Source: Lentzea waywayandensis (GTDB lineage: Bacteria > Actinomycetota > Actinomycetes > Mycobacteriales > Pseudonocardiaceae). From it: DNA of 64,000 nucleotides. Under the pieces are notes generated by a model that saw only the letters and a program-made list of their open reading frames with translations, did no database searches and was not told the origin of the DNA. Location: contig NZ_FOYL01000007.1 of assembly GCF_900115955.1 (NCBI RefSeq), forward strand, positions 248,001 to 312,000. The letters run 5' to 3'. The stretch's first letter is position 1. Each line of letters opens with the position of its first letter. The translations under genes and the position numbers were made by a program. Positions 41,882 to 49,701 of the stretch are shown one piece after another.

Positions 41882-42922
41882 ATGCGATGGAATGACCTGT
41901 ACATCGCCGGTGTGGGCACATATCTGCCCGAGCAGGTCGAGACGGTGGACGACGCCATCGCGGCCGGCCGGTACACAGAAGAGAAGAAGGCCATGAACGG
42001 CTACCGGGAGCTGCGCGTCGCGGCCCCTGGTGAGACCGGTCCGGTGATGGCCGCCAGGGCCGGCGTCGAGGCCGTGGAACGTTCGGGGCTCAGTCCGCTG
42101 GACTTCGGCCTGACCGTGCACGCCTCCCTGTCCCACCAGGGACTCGACCTGTGGACGCCCGCGAGCTACGTGCAGGCCAACACGGTCGGCGGCACCGGGC
42201 CGGCGTTCGAGGTCAAGCAGGGCTGCAACGGCCTCATGGCCGCGGTGGACCTGGCGGCCTCCTACCTCTCCTCGCACAAGGATCTGCCGGCCGCGCTCGT
42301 GACCGCGGGCGACGCCTTCCACCTGCCCTACTTCGACCGGTGGGCCTCGGAGGAGCAGAACGTCAACGGCGACGGCGCGGGGGCGCTCGTCCTGTCGAAC
42401 CGTTCCGGCTTCGCCCGAATCCGCTCGATCCACTCGCACGCCGACTCGACGCTGGAGCAGATGTCGCGCGGCTACGCGGAATGGACCACGGGGCCGTTCG
42501 CGGACGGCCAGACCCTTCAGCTCAACAGCGGCGTGGAGGACTTCCTCCAGAACGCCGACGTCGACCTCGACGACATGATCGCGCGCATCGGCGGCGGAGT
42601 GCGGCACTCGCTCAAGATGGCGTTGTACGAAGCGGAGATCGAGCTCGCCGACGCTCGTTTCTTCCTGCACCAGCAGCTCGCGGAGACCATCGTCACCCAC
42701 GGCATCTGCGGACTGCTGGGTGTCGACCGGAGCTCCACCACGTACGACTGGGCCAAGCAGTACAGCATGGTCGGCACCGCGGACATCGCTCTGGGACTCG
42801 ACCACGTGCTGGCCGAGCGCGACCCGAAGCCGGGTGACCTGATCGTCCTGCAGTCCTCCGGCGCGGGCTACGTCTGGACCGCGGCCGTGCTGGAGATCCT
42901 CGAAGTTCCCTCCTGGGTCTAG
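41882..42922 (+). CDS. KSIII-like acyltransferase (Cys type)
   Basis: 346 residues, KASIII fold. Nucleophile Cys115 in EVKQGCNGLMAAVDLA; His263 in FFLHQQL; Asp301 in VGTADIAL in place of the Asn of FabH. A Cys-His-Asp set is described for CerJ, which esterifies sugars with malonyl, and KSIII-like CloN2/CouN2 move pyrrolyl groups between carrier proteins. With the adjacent PCP it may transfer an aminoacyl group to the polyketide or to another carrier. Paralogue of the Ser-type protein at 24510. Confidence 0.88.
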   Translation: MRWNDLYIAGVGTYLPEQVETVDDAIAAGRYTEEKKAMNGYRELRVAAPGETGPVMAARAGVEAVERSGLSPLDFGLTVHASLSHQGLDLWTPASYVQANTVGGTGPAFEVKQGCNGLMAAVDLAASYLSSHKDLPAALVTAGDAFHLPYFDRWASEEQNVNGDGAGALVLSNRSGFARIRSIHSHADSTLEQMSRGYAEWTTGPFADGQTLQLNSGVEDFLQNADVDLDDMIARIGGGVRHSLKMALYEAEIELADARFFLHQQLAETIVTHGICGLLGVDRSSTTYDWAKQYSMVGTADIALGLDHVLAERDPKPGDLIVLQSSGAGYVWTAAVLEILEVPSWV

Positions 42923-42934
42923 AGAAGCGTGCGA

Positions 42935-42967
42935 AAGGGGCGGGCTCTCCTTGCGAGCCCGCCCCTT
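42935..42967. terminator. Convergent terminator
   Basis: AAGGGGCGGGCTC/GAGCCCGCCCCTT, 13-base perfect arms with a 7-base loop, between the KSIII-like gene and the adenylation gene. Confidence 0.85.
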
Positions 42968-42976
42968 CAGCGTGTC

Positions 42977-44455
42977 TCAGACGTAGAGCGACTTCGAGGT
43001 CCAGTCCGGTTCCGGCAGCGCCTTGCGGTCGGTCTTGCCGTTGTTCGTGATCGGCAGCTCGTCCACGACGACGAACCCGGCCGGCACCATGTGTTCGGGC
43101 ATGTTCGCGCGCATGTGGGCCTTCAACACCCGCTTGTCGAGGTCCTCGCCGGACTTCACGACCCACGCGATCAGCCTGCGGTCACCGCTGGGATGCGTGC
43201 GGAGGCTGACCGCCGCGGTGCGCACCTGCGGGTGCTCGGTCAGCGCGTTCTCGACCTCGCCCGGCTCGATGCGGAACCCGCGCAGCTTGAACTGGTCGTC
43301 GATCCGGCCGAGGAACTCGACCACGCCGTCCGCGCGCTTGCGTCCCTGGTCGCCGGTGCGGTAGTAGCGCTCACCGTTCCAGCCGCCGCGCACGAACTTC
43401 TCGTCCGTGAGGTCGGGCCGCTTCCAGTAGCCGCGCGCCACCTGCGCGCCGCCGATCCACAGCTCACCTGGCGTGCCGGGCTCGACCGGCTTTCCTTCCG
43501 CGTCCACGACGACGACCTCGACGTTCTGCAGCTGCGTGCCGATCGGCACCGCCCCGCCCAGGTCCTCGTCCGCGCCGATGCGGTGGCAGGTCGCGAACGT
43601 CGTCGTCTCCGTCGGCCCGTAGCCGTTGACGATCTGCAGCTCCGGCACGGCTTCGCGCAACTGCCGCACGTGCGGCACCGACACGACGTCCCCGCCGGTC
43701 ATGACGGTGTGCAGGCCCTTGAACGCGGCCACGTCGACGTCGATCTGCCGGTGGAACAACGCCGCGGTCAGCCACAGCACGCTGATCTCGTTGGAGCGCA
43801 ACAGGTCGCCGAGCTCCTCGGCCTGCACCACACCGGGCGGGGCGAGGACCACGCGGGCGCCGTTGAGCAGCGCTCCCCAGATCTCGAACGTGGCGGCGTC
43901 GAACGCGACCGGCGCGAGCTGAAGGATCCGGTCGCCGGGGGTGACGTCGACGTAGTTCGGCCCGGTGACGAGGTTCGTGATGTTGCGGTGCTCGATCATC
44001 ACCGACTTCGGCTTGCCCGTGGACCCCGAGGTGTACATCAGGTAGGCGAGGTCCTCCGGAGCGACCGCCGGAAGCTCCACTGTGGACCGTCCGGCGGGCG
44101 GCGACACCTTCAGAGTGGTGAAGCCGGCGAAGAACTGGCCGATGACCAGGGACACGTCGGCGTCCGCGAGCATCATCGAGACCCGCGACCCGGGGTCCTC
44201 CGGGTCGATCGGCACGTACGCCGCGCCGGCCTTGAGCACGCCCAGCAGCGCCACGACGAGCTGCGGCGACCGTTCCAGGCACACCGCCACCCGGTCGCCG
44301 GGCAGCACGCCGGCCTCGGCGAGCTCGCCGGCCAGCGCGTCCGACCACCGGTCCAGCTCGGCATAGCTCAGGGAACCCTGTTCCGCGGACAGCGCCACCG
44401 CGTCAGGCGTTCTGGCCGCCCGGCAGCGGAACGCGTCGGTCACCGTTGTGGACAT
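42977..44455 (-). CDS. Free-standing NRPS adenylation domain, valine-like code
   Basis: 492-residue ATP-dependent aminoacyl-adenylating enzyme. Core motifs: YTSGSTGKPKSVMIEH (A3), FDAATFEIWG (A4), NGYGPTETTT (A5), YRTGDQGR (A7) and NNGKTDRKAL (A10 Lys). Aligning by eye to GrsA gives pocket residues D-A-F-W-M-G-G-T-F-K, close to valine-type codes. No carrier or condensation domain is fused, so the PCP at 41648 is the expected partner. ATG at 44455, divergent from the secreted protein at 44599. Confidence 0.9.
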   Translation of the reverse strand: MSTTVTDAFRCRAARTPDAVALSAEQGSLSYAELDRWSDALAGELAEAGVLPGDRVAVCLERSPQLVVALLGVLKAGAAYVPIDPEDPGSRVSMMLADADVSLVIGQFFAGFTTLKVSPPAGRSTVELPAVAPEDLAYLMYTSGSTGKPKSVMIEHRNITNLVTGPNYVDVTPGDRILQLAPVAFDAATFEIWGALLNGARVVLAPPGVVQAEELGDLLRSNEISVLWLTAALFHRQIDVDVAAFKGLHTVMTGGDVVSVPHVRQLREAVPELQIVNGYGPTETTTFATCHRIGADEDLGGAVPIGTQLQNVEVVVVDAEGKPVEPGTPGELWIGGAQVARGYWKRPDLTDEKFVRGGWNGERYYRTGDQGRKRADGVVEFLGRIDDQFKLRGFRIEPGEVENALTEHPQVRTAAVSLRTHPSGDRRLIAWVVKSGEDLDKRVLKAHMRANMPEHMVPAGFVVVDELPITNNGKTDRKALPEPDWTSKSLYV

Positions 44456-44496
44456 GCCCCAGCTCCTCTCATTTCGCCCATCCTCCGCAACCCGCC

Positions 44497-44531
44497 TCGA
44501 AGTCCCCTCGGGTCACAACTGGCGCTACAGG
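44497..44531 (+). promoter_or_regulatory. Candidate SARP-type promoter
   Basis: TCGAAGT (44497-44503) and TCGGGTC (44508-44514) start 11 bp apart; TACAGG (44526-44531) may be the -10 box, 11 bases after the second repeat, the same layout as at 36130-36186. TCGAAGT is identical to the repeat at 36130. Confidence 0.45.
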
Positions 44532-44598
44532 GGTGTTTGAGCTGCCCGAACAACACTCAGCGCGTCCGCTGCCCCACCTCACCGGAGGCGCATCCCCC

Positions 44599-45072
44599 AT
44601 GAACGTCCGCAAGAAGGCTCTGGCCGCCGTGGCCGCCTGTGTGCTGGCAGTCCCCGTCGTCGCCGCCGCTGGTGCCAACGCGAAGCCCAACTACGAGAAC
44701 GCTCTCGTCGGCCGCTGGGACCTCACCGTGACCATCCACATCGAGGAACCGCCGCTGCTCACGCCGCTGTTCTGCGACTTCACCGCCGACTACCAGCTGC
44801 ACTGCGAGACCAAGCCGGGCTACCCGGACCAGCTGGAGGGCCGCGGGGTCTGGACCGCGCAGAAGGACGGCCAGTTCAGCTTCTGGATCACGCACCACGC
44901 CCACCGCGACGAGAACGGCAACCCGGTCGGTTCGATCAACGCGAGCCACCTGGGCAAGATCAGCGCGAACAAGAAGAAGTTCACCACCAAGGCGCACACC
45001 TACATCAACCTCAACGACGGCACCCCGTGGCAGGGACCGGTCGACGTCGAGGGTGACGCCAAGCGCATCTGA
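44599..45072 (+). CDS. Secreted beta-strand-rich protein, cluster-specific family member 3
   Basis: 157 residues with a Sec signal peptide (MNVRKKALAAVAACVLAVPV, cleavage near AGANA). The mature part VGRWDLTVTIHIEEPP, CDFTADYQLHCETK (two Cys, possibly a disulfide), GRGVWTAQKDGQFSFWITHHAHRD looks like a beta barrel. Similar layout to the 33449 and 41022 products (VGxW near the N-terminus, a GxW..TG/KDG..F.F strand pair). The conserved His pair in THHAH is notable. Function unknown. Confidence 0.72.
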   Translation: MNVRKKALAAVAACVLAVPVVAAAGANAKPNYENALVGRWDLTVTIHIEEPPLLTPLFCDFTADYQLHCETKPGYPDQLEGRGVWTAQKDGQFSFWITHHAHRDENGNPVGSINASHLGKISANKKKFTTKAHTYINLNDGTPWQGPVDVEGDAKRI

Positions 45073-45082
45073 AGCTCCTGCG

Positions 45083-45119
45083 CCAGAAGGCCCCTCACCG
45101 CCGGTGAGGGGCCTTCTGG
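45083..45119 (+). terminator. Terminator after secreted protein gene
   Basis: CCAGAAGGCCCCTCACC/GGTGAGGGGCCTTCTGG, 17-base perfect arms around GCC. Confidence 0.85.
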
Positions 45120-45139
45120 GGTTTCGGGCCCTGAAACGG

Positions 45140-45174
45140 CCTGAGGCCCCAGGCGGATCGCCTGGGGCCTCAGG
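45140..45174 (-). terminator. Second terminator facing the MFS gene
   Basis: CCTGAGGCCCCAGGCG/CGCCTGGGGCCTCAGG, 16-base perfect arms around GAT, 17 bases beyond the stop of MFS pump 2. Confidence 0.85.
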
Positions 45175-45191
45175 ATTCCATCGGGAGAGAA

Positions 45192-46943
45192 CTACGCCTT
45201 GGCGGTGTCCTCAGCGCCCTCTTCGGCACCTTCCTCGGCCGGCGCGCCCCACTCCTCCTGCTTCAGCCAGCGAGGCAGGAACGAGGCGAGCAGCAACGCC
45301 AGGGCGGCGAAGCCGAAGCCCACGTACAGGGTGGTGCGGAACGCGTCCGTGAAGGACTGGCCCGCGGCCTGGTGCGTGAACTTGTCGGCGACGGCCTTGG
45401 CCTGCGGGTCGGCCTGAACCGCGGCACACGCCGAAGCATCCGGCGTACCGGAGAACGTGGTGGCGGCACAGGTCTGGAAAGCACCCGCGAGTTCCGTTGC
45501 CTTGGCGTCGGCGACACCGGCGGTCACGAGCTCCTGGCGGACCTGCGGGGCCAGCGACTCCGCGTTGGCAGCGCCGTGGGAGGCCAGCGGCGCGAAGAAC
45601 GCCAGCGTCACGACCGAGATGCCGACCGCGAAACCGAGCTGCTGCTTGGTGTTGATCAGGCCGGATGCCGCACCCGCGTCCTCGTGCGGCACCTCCTGCA
45701 GGGCGAACAGCGCGATCGGGGTCGCGGTCATACCGAAACCGAGGCCGATCAGCAGCAGTCCGGGCACGAGGCCCCAGCTGGTGATGTCGGGGCTGATGGA
45801 GAACAGCAGCACCGCGACACCGACGGCGATCACGACGGCACCGACCTGCAGGACGGCGCGGCCGAACTTCGGCACCAGCGCGATGACCGAGGCCGACGCG
45901 GTGATGAAGGCACCGATGCAGAACGCCAGCAGCGTAACGCCGGTCCGCAGCGGCGAGAAGCCCAGACCCTCCTGCAGGAACAGGTACAGGGCCAGCATGA
46001 ACATACCGGTGAACGAGAACATGCCCAGCATCAGCGCGAGGGCCGCGGAGAAGCTGCGGGACTTGAACAGGCTCAGCGGAACCAGCGGCATGCCGTCCTT
46101 GCGCTGCTTGGCGCGCTCGTAGGCGACGAAGCCGATGAAGCCGACAACAGAGGCGGCCATCAGCACGAAGCCCCACGCCGGCCAGTCCATCTCACGGCCG
46201 AAGGTCAGCGGGAACAGCAGAGCGGTGAGGCTGACGGTCGCGATGACGACACCGATCAGGTCGAGCCTGATCCGGCTCGGCGCCTTCGACTCGTTGATGT
46301 ACTTCCAGCCCAGGACGTAGCCGATGATGCCGATCGGAACGTTGACCAGGAAGATCGAGCGCCATTCCCAGTTGAAGATGTTCGCGGCGACGAGCACGCC
46401 ACCGACGAGCGGCGCGATCGTGGCGGCGAGGCCGCCGATGGTGCCCTGGATGGCGAAGACCGCGCCCTTCTCCTTGTCGGGGAAGGTGACGTGGATGATC
46501 GACATGACCTGCGGGACCATCAGGCCGGCCGCGAGACCCTGGGCCAGACGGGAGATCACGAGCATCTCGGGGTTGACCGAGATGCCGCACAGGAACGACG
46601 TGACGACGAAGCCGAGCACGCCGAGCTGGAACATCTTGCGACGGCCGTAGATGTCGCCGAGACGGCCACCGGTGATCAGTGTGAGCGCGAACGCGAACAC
46701 GTAACCGGCGGTGATCCACTGCAGCTGCACGAAGCTCGCGCCCATGCCGTGCTGGATCGCGGGAAGCGCGACGTTGACGATGCTGCCGTCCAGCATGTCC
46801 ATGAACGTCGCGACGGTCATGATGATGAACGCGATCCAGCGGCGCGGGTCCGCCGCCGAAGGCGCGTCAACGACCTCAGCCGCCTGCGCAGCGGCAGTCG
46901 CCGGTGGCGACTCCAGGTCGGGATTGGTATTGGTGGAGGTCAC
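45192..46943 (-). CDS. MFS efflux pump (DHA2) 2
   Basis: 583-residue, 14-helix transporter: FMDMLDGSIVNVALPAIQ, GGRLGDIYGRRKMFQLG and a large hydrophilic extension near the C-terminus (about 480-540, with two or three Cys in CAATTFSGTPDASACAAV) between the last helices, probably extracellular. Second likely product exporter of the island. ATG at 46943; GAGGAGA upstream. Confidence 0.92.
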   Translation of the reverse strand: MTSTNTNPDLESPPATAAAQAAEVVDAPSAADPRRWIAFIIMTVATFMDMLDGSIVNVALPAIQHGMGASFVQLQWITAGYVFAFALTLITGGRLGDIYGRRKMFQLGVLGFVVTSFLCGISVNPEMLVISRLAQGLAAGLMVPQVMSIIHVTFPDKEKGAVFAIQGTIGGLAATIAPLVGGVLVAANIFNWEWRSIFLVNVPIGIIGYVLGWKYINESKAPSRIRLDLIGVVIATVSLTALLFPLTFGREMDWPAWGFVLMAASVVGFIGFVAYERAKQRKDGMPLVPLSLFKSRSFSAALALMLGMFSFTGMFMLALYLFLQEGLGFSPLRTGVTLLAFCIGAFITASASVIALVPKFGRAVLQVGAVVIAVGVAVLLFSISPDITSWGLVPGLLLIGLGFGMTATPIALFALQEVPHEDAGAASGLINTKQQLGFAVGISVVTLAFFAPLASHGAANAESLAPQVRQELVTAGVADAKATELAGAFQTCAATTFSGTPDASACAAVQADPQAKAVADKFTHQAAGQSFTDAFRTTLYVGFGFAALALLLASFLPRWLKQEEWGAPAEEGAEEGAEDTAKA

Positions 46944-47143
46944 GATTTCTCCTCAAGTGACTTGTTTCGCTGCGCACGACAGGCGATGGGTCAGGACTAC
47001 TCGTCGATGGCTGAAGGCCGGTCGAGTTGATCGAGGTCCCACCTCCTGCCTGAAAAACGACTGCCGGTCGATGACCTTCAGGGTGATCCCCTCCGCTTGA
47101 GTCCCGGTCAGGTCGCGGCAGAGCGTTTCGCGCGCACGCCGAA

Positions 47144-47176
47144 GGCCCTGGTGCCGGGGAGGTGGGCACCAGGGCC
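47144..47176. terminator. Terminator after hydroxylase gene
   Basis: GGCCCTGGTGCC/GGCACCAGGGCC, 12-base perfect arms with a 9-base loop, 15 bases beyond the hydroxylase stop. Confidence 0.75.
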
Positions 47177-47190
47177 GATCGAACCCGGGG

Positions 47191-48270
47191 TCAGCCGTAA
47201 AGCGACGCCGGATAGGTGCGCACGGACGCGGTCTCGTACCGCAGGGCGACGTGGCTGGAGCAGCTCACCACGTCACGCCAGAACCGTTGCAGCGCACCAC
47301 CTTCCGCGAGTCCGCTGGTGCCGGCGGCCCGCACCAGGCCACCGACCGCGTCGACCAGGACCTCGGCCGCGTAGGCGACGTTGCGCTCGTTGCGCGCCAT
47401 CGCGGCCGGGGTGAACTCGCGGTCGTCGAGCACCCTGGCGTTCTGCTCCACGAGCAGTCTCGCCGACTCGACCTGACCCGACGCGCGGACCAGGTCGACC
47501 GCGGACGTCACGGCCTGCTTCTTCCCCGACAGCACCGAAACGCACGCGTCGAGCGCTCCCATCGCCGCACCGACGGCCGGAGCGGCGAACGTGAGGCCGC
47601 CGACCGCCTGGAACGGGACGTTGTGGCTCGGCACCGGCGACCAGCTGGTGCCGGTGAGGAGATCAGCCCGGTTGAGCGACAGGTGGGCCGGCACGAACAC
47701 GTCGTCCACCACGACCGAATGGCTGCTGGTGGCCTTCATGCCGACGCTGTCCCACGTCTCGAGAACGGTGAAGTCCTTGCGCGGCAGCGCGAAGAAGCGA
47801 CCTTCCTCGCCGACCATGCCGCACAGCAACGCCCAGTCGGCGAAGTCCACGCCGCTGACGTAGGTCCACCGGCCGCTGAGCCGGTGGCCGCCGTCGACGA
47901 CGGTGCCCTTGCCCATGGGCGGCTGACCGGTCACCACGAACGTGTCCGGGCCGGACGCCCAGATCTCGTCATGACCCTGCTGCGGCAACAGCCCCGCGAA
48001 CCGGGACGAGTACGCGGACAGCGACGCGCACCACGCCGCGGCCGAGCAGCCCTGTCCCACCGTGAGGACGGCCTGGGTCAGTTCTTCGAAAGTGCCTTGC
48101 GAGCCACCGCGTTCGGCTGCGACGAAGTGCCGCGCGAACCCGGCTTCGCGCAGTGCCTCCACGACCTCGGGAGCCAGCTTGCGGGTGGCGTCGGCGTCGG
48201 CCGCGTACTCCGCGGCGATCAGCTTGACCTTTTCCGCGAGCGCGACGAGCCCGGTGTTCTGAGCAGTCAC
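47191..48270 (-). CDS. Flavin-dependent hydroxylase, acyl-CoA-dehydrogenase fold (ActVA-ORF5/HsaA-like)
   Basis: 359 residues with the fold of acyl-CoA dehydrogenases but the pattern of two-component flavin monooxygenases: LREAGFARHFVAAERGG, GQGCSAAAWCASL, LSGRWTYVSGVDFADW, WDSVGMKATSSHSVVVDDVFVPA. Such enzymes hydroxylate aromatic polyketides using reduced flavin from a reductase; no reductase is adjacent (the flavodoxin-like protein at 25523 is a possible but unproven partner). GTG at 48270 with GGAGGTGA upstream; it follows the SnoaL-like gene by 21 bases. Confidence 0.88.
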   Translation of the reverse strand: MTAQNTGLVALAEKVKLIAAEYAADADATRKLAPEVVEALREAGFARHFVAAERGGSQGTFEELTQAVLTVGQGCSAAAWCASLSAYSSRFAGLLPQQGHDEIWASGPDTFVVTGQPPMGKGTVVDGGHRLSGRWTYVSGVDFADWALLCGMVGEEGRFFALPRKDFTVLETWDSVGMKATSSHSVVVDDVFVPAHLSLNRADLLTGTSWSPVPSHNVPFQAVGGLTFAAPAVGAAMGALDACVSVLSGKKQAVTSAVDLVRASGQVESARLLVEQNARVLDDREFTPAAMARNERNVAYAAEVLVDAVGGLVRAAGTSGLAEGGALQRFWRDVVSCSSHVALRYETASVRTYPASLYG

Positions 48271-48291
48271 CTCGTCACCTCCTGGGGAACT

Positions 48292-48717
48292 TCACGCAGC
48301 CTGAACGGGCAGGTCGCGGTGAATGGTGCGGGACTTGGTGTAGAGCTTGCCGTCGATGCGCACGAGCACGTCCTCGATGGAGAACGTCGGCTCGAAGCTG
48401 ACCACGCCCTCGGCGGTCGTGCGGGTGACGAGCGACGCGTAGCTGACGTTCAGCGTGTTCTCGTCGACCTCTTCGATCAGGTAGTGGTCGTTCCAGTGCC
48501 GCACGGCGACGCCCTTGTAGCGGGGCAACGCGGCGCTGGCGCCGGCGATCAGGGCCGCCCGGCCCTCGACCTTCTCGCTCCGGTGGGCGTGGTCGGTGAC
48601 CCCGTCCTCGGTGAACGTCTGGGCGTAGCCCTCCACGTCCAACGCGTCGAGCAGCCGCATCTGCTGGGCGTAGAACGTCTGAACCTCGATGTGGACCGCA
48701 ACATTGACAGGGGACAC
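48292..48717 (-). CDS. SnoaL-like / NTF2-fold protein
   Basis: 141 residues of the NTF2-like superfamily, in the subgroup of SnoaL-like and ring-hydroxylating dioxygenase beta-type proteins: FYAQQMRLLDALDVEGYAQTF with the TEDGVTDHAHRSEKVEGRAAL segment. In aromatic clusters SnoaL-type proteins close a late ring or hydroxylate. GTG at 48717 with GAGGAG 5 bases upstream. Co-transcribed with the flavin hydroxylase. Confidence 0.8.
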   Translation of the reverse strand: MSPVNVAVHIEVQTFYAQQMRLLDALDVEGYAQTFTEDGVTDHAHRSEKVEGRAALIAGASAALPRYKGVAVRHWNDHYLIEEVDENTLNVSYASLVTRTTAEGVVSFEPTFSIEDVLVRIDGKLYTKSRTIHRDLPVQAA

Positions 48718-48791
48718 GACAACTCCTCGGTCTGCCGGTTTCGCTACCGCGAATATGGGTGCGGCCGCTGGACATCCGGTCGAGCCGTCCT

Positions 48792-48820
48792 GGTTCGACC
48801 CCGGTTCCAGGTGGGGTTGA
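48792..48820. promoter_or_regulatory. 11-bp-spaced heptamers in divergent promoter
   Basis: GGTTCGA (48792-48798), GGTTCCA (48803-48809) and GGGTTGA (48814-48820) start 11 bp apart; on the minus strand they read TCAACCC, TGGAACC and TCGAACC. They lie between the SnoaL/hydroxylase operon and the SRPBCC gene. Confidence 0.45.
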
Positions 48821-48880
48821 GACAAACCGGGCAGGGTCGAAGGCGACATCTCCCTTACTAGAACTCGCGAGGAGGGCCAC

Positions 48881-49363
48881 ATGGCCTCAACTCCCGATGT
48901 CGCCAAGTCGGTGACGGTCGAGGCGACGATCGAGCAGGCGTTCGCGATCTTCGCGTCGAAGCCGATCGAGTGGTGGCCGGAGTCGCACGTGTTCGTCAAG
49001 GACCGGCAGGCCATCACGATCGAACCGTTCGTCGGCGGGCGCTACTTCGAGCGCGGCGCGGACGGCGAGGAGATCGCCTGGGGCACCATCACCGAGTGGG
49101 ACCCGCCGAAGCGTCTCGTCATGACGTGGCGCGTGGGTCCCTACTGGCAGCCGATCTTCGACGACGAGAAGGCCTCGTTCATCAAGGTCGACTTCGAGGT
49201 CGTCGGCCCGACGACGACCAAGGTCACGCTGACCCACGCCGACCTGCACCGCCACGGTGAGATCGCCGAGGGCATCCACAAGGCGCTCGACGGCCCGTCG
49301 CCGGGCGAGACGCTGGAGACGTACGCCCGCGTCATCGAGAAGCACGTCCCGAAGGCTGCCTGA
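48881..49363 (+). CDS. SRPBCC (AHSA1-like) domain protein
   Basis: 160 residues: KSVTVEATIEQAFAIFASKPIEWWPE, IEPFVGGRYFERGADGEEIAWG, WDPPKRLVMTWRVG, VTLTHADLHRHG. START/Bet v1-like hydrophobic-pocket fold. In polyketide clusters such proteins may be cyclases, but many act in stress or are unassigned. Single gene with GAGGAGG upstream. Confidence 0.82.
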   Translation: MASTPDVAKSVTVEATIEQAFAIFASKPIEWWPESHVFVKDRQAITIEPFVGGRYFERGADGEEIAWGTITEWDPPKRLVMTWRVGPYWQPIFDDEKASFIKVDFEVVGPTTTKVTLTHADLHRHGEIAEGIHKALDGPSPGETLETYARVIEKHVPKAA

Positions 49364-49388
49364 GACCCGGAATTCTCAGGCACAAAGA

Positions 49389-49424
49389 GAAACGGCCGCC
49401 CCAAGCCTCCGGGGCGGCCGTTTC
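49389..49424. terminator. Convergent terminator
   Basis: GAAACGGCCGCCCC/GGGGCGGCCGTTTC, 14-base arms with an 8-base loop. Confidence 0.85.
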
Positions 49425-49434
49425 TTCGTGCTGT

Positions 49435-49701
49435 CTACGCGCCGAGCTCGATCGCTTCGTCGTGCGTGCGGTCGACGACGCTCTTGACGTCGACGACCCG
49501 GCCGAGCTGCTTGATCAGCTGGACGATCGTGCGACCCGGCTGCAGCTCGACGACGACGTCGAGGCGGGACAGATCGCCCCGCTCGGCCGGCGCGAGGCTG
49601 AGCGACTCGACGTCCACGCCACGGCTGGAGAACAGCACCACGATCCGTGCCAGCGCACCGGGTTCGTTGCGCAGCAACAGGGAAAGCGAATGTCTGGTCA
49701 T
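49435..49701 (-). CDS. ilvN: Short acetolactate synthase regulatory subunit
   Basis: 88 residues: MTRHSLSLLLRNEPGALARIVVLFSSRG is an ACT domain that normally binds valine. The C-terminal ALS regulatory domain of typical IlvN (about 160-170 residues) is absent, so this is IlvM-like in size. The ATG overlaps the ilvB stop by one base (TGATG). Reduced valine feedback is possible but not shown. Confidence 0.85.
   Translation of the reverse strand: MTRHSLSLLLRNEPGALARIVVLFSSRGVDVESLSLAPAERGDLSRLDVVVELQPGRTIVQLIKQLGRVVDVKSVVDRTHDEAIELGA

Noticed and set aside
46944..47100. GCCGGTCGA direct repeats in front of MFS pump 2 as a SARP site
   Set aside because: The spacing (about 45 bp, and 9 bp for the TCGAG pair) does not fit the 11-bp rule used for the other sites.
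47251..48861. 536-residue plus-strand frame over the hydroxylase and SnoaL-like genes
   Set aside because: Both minus-strand genes have recognisable motifs; the frame is low-complexity.
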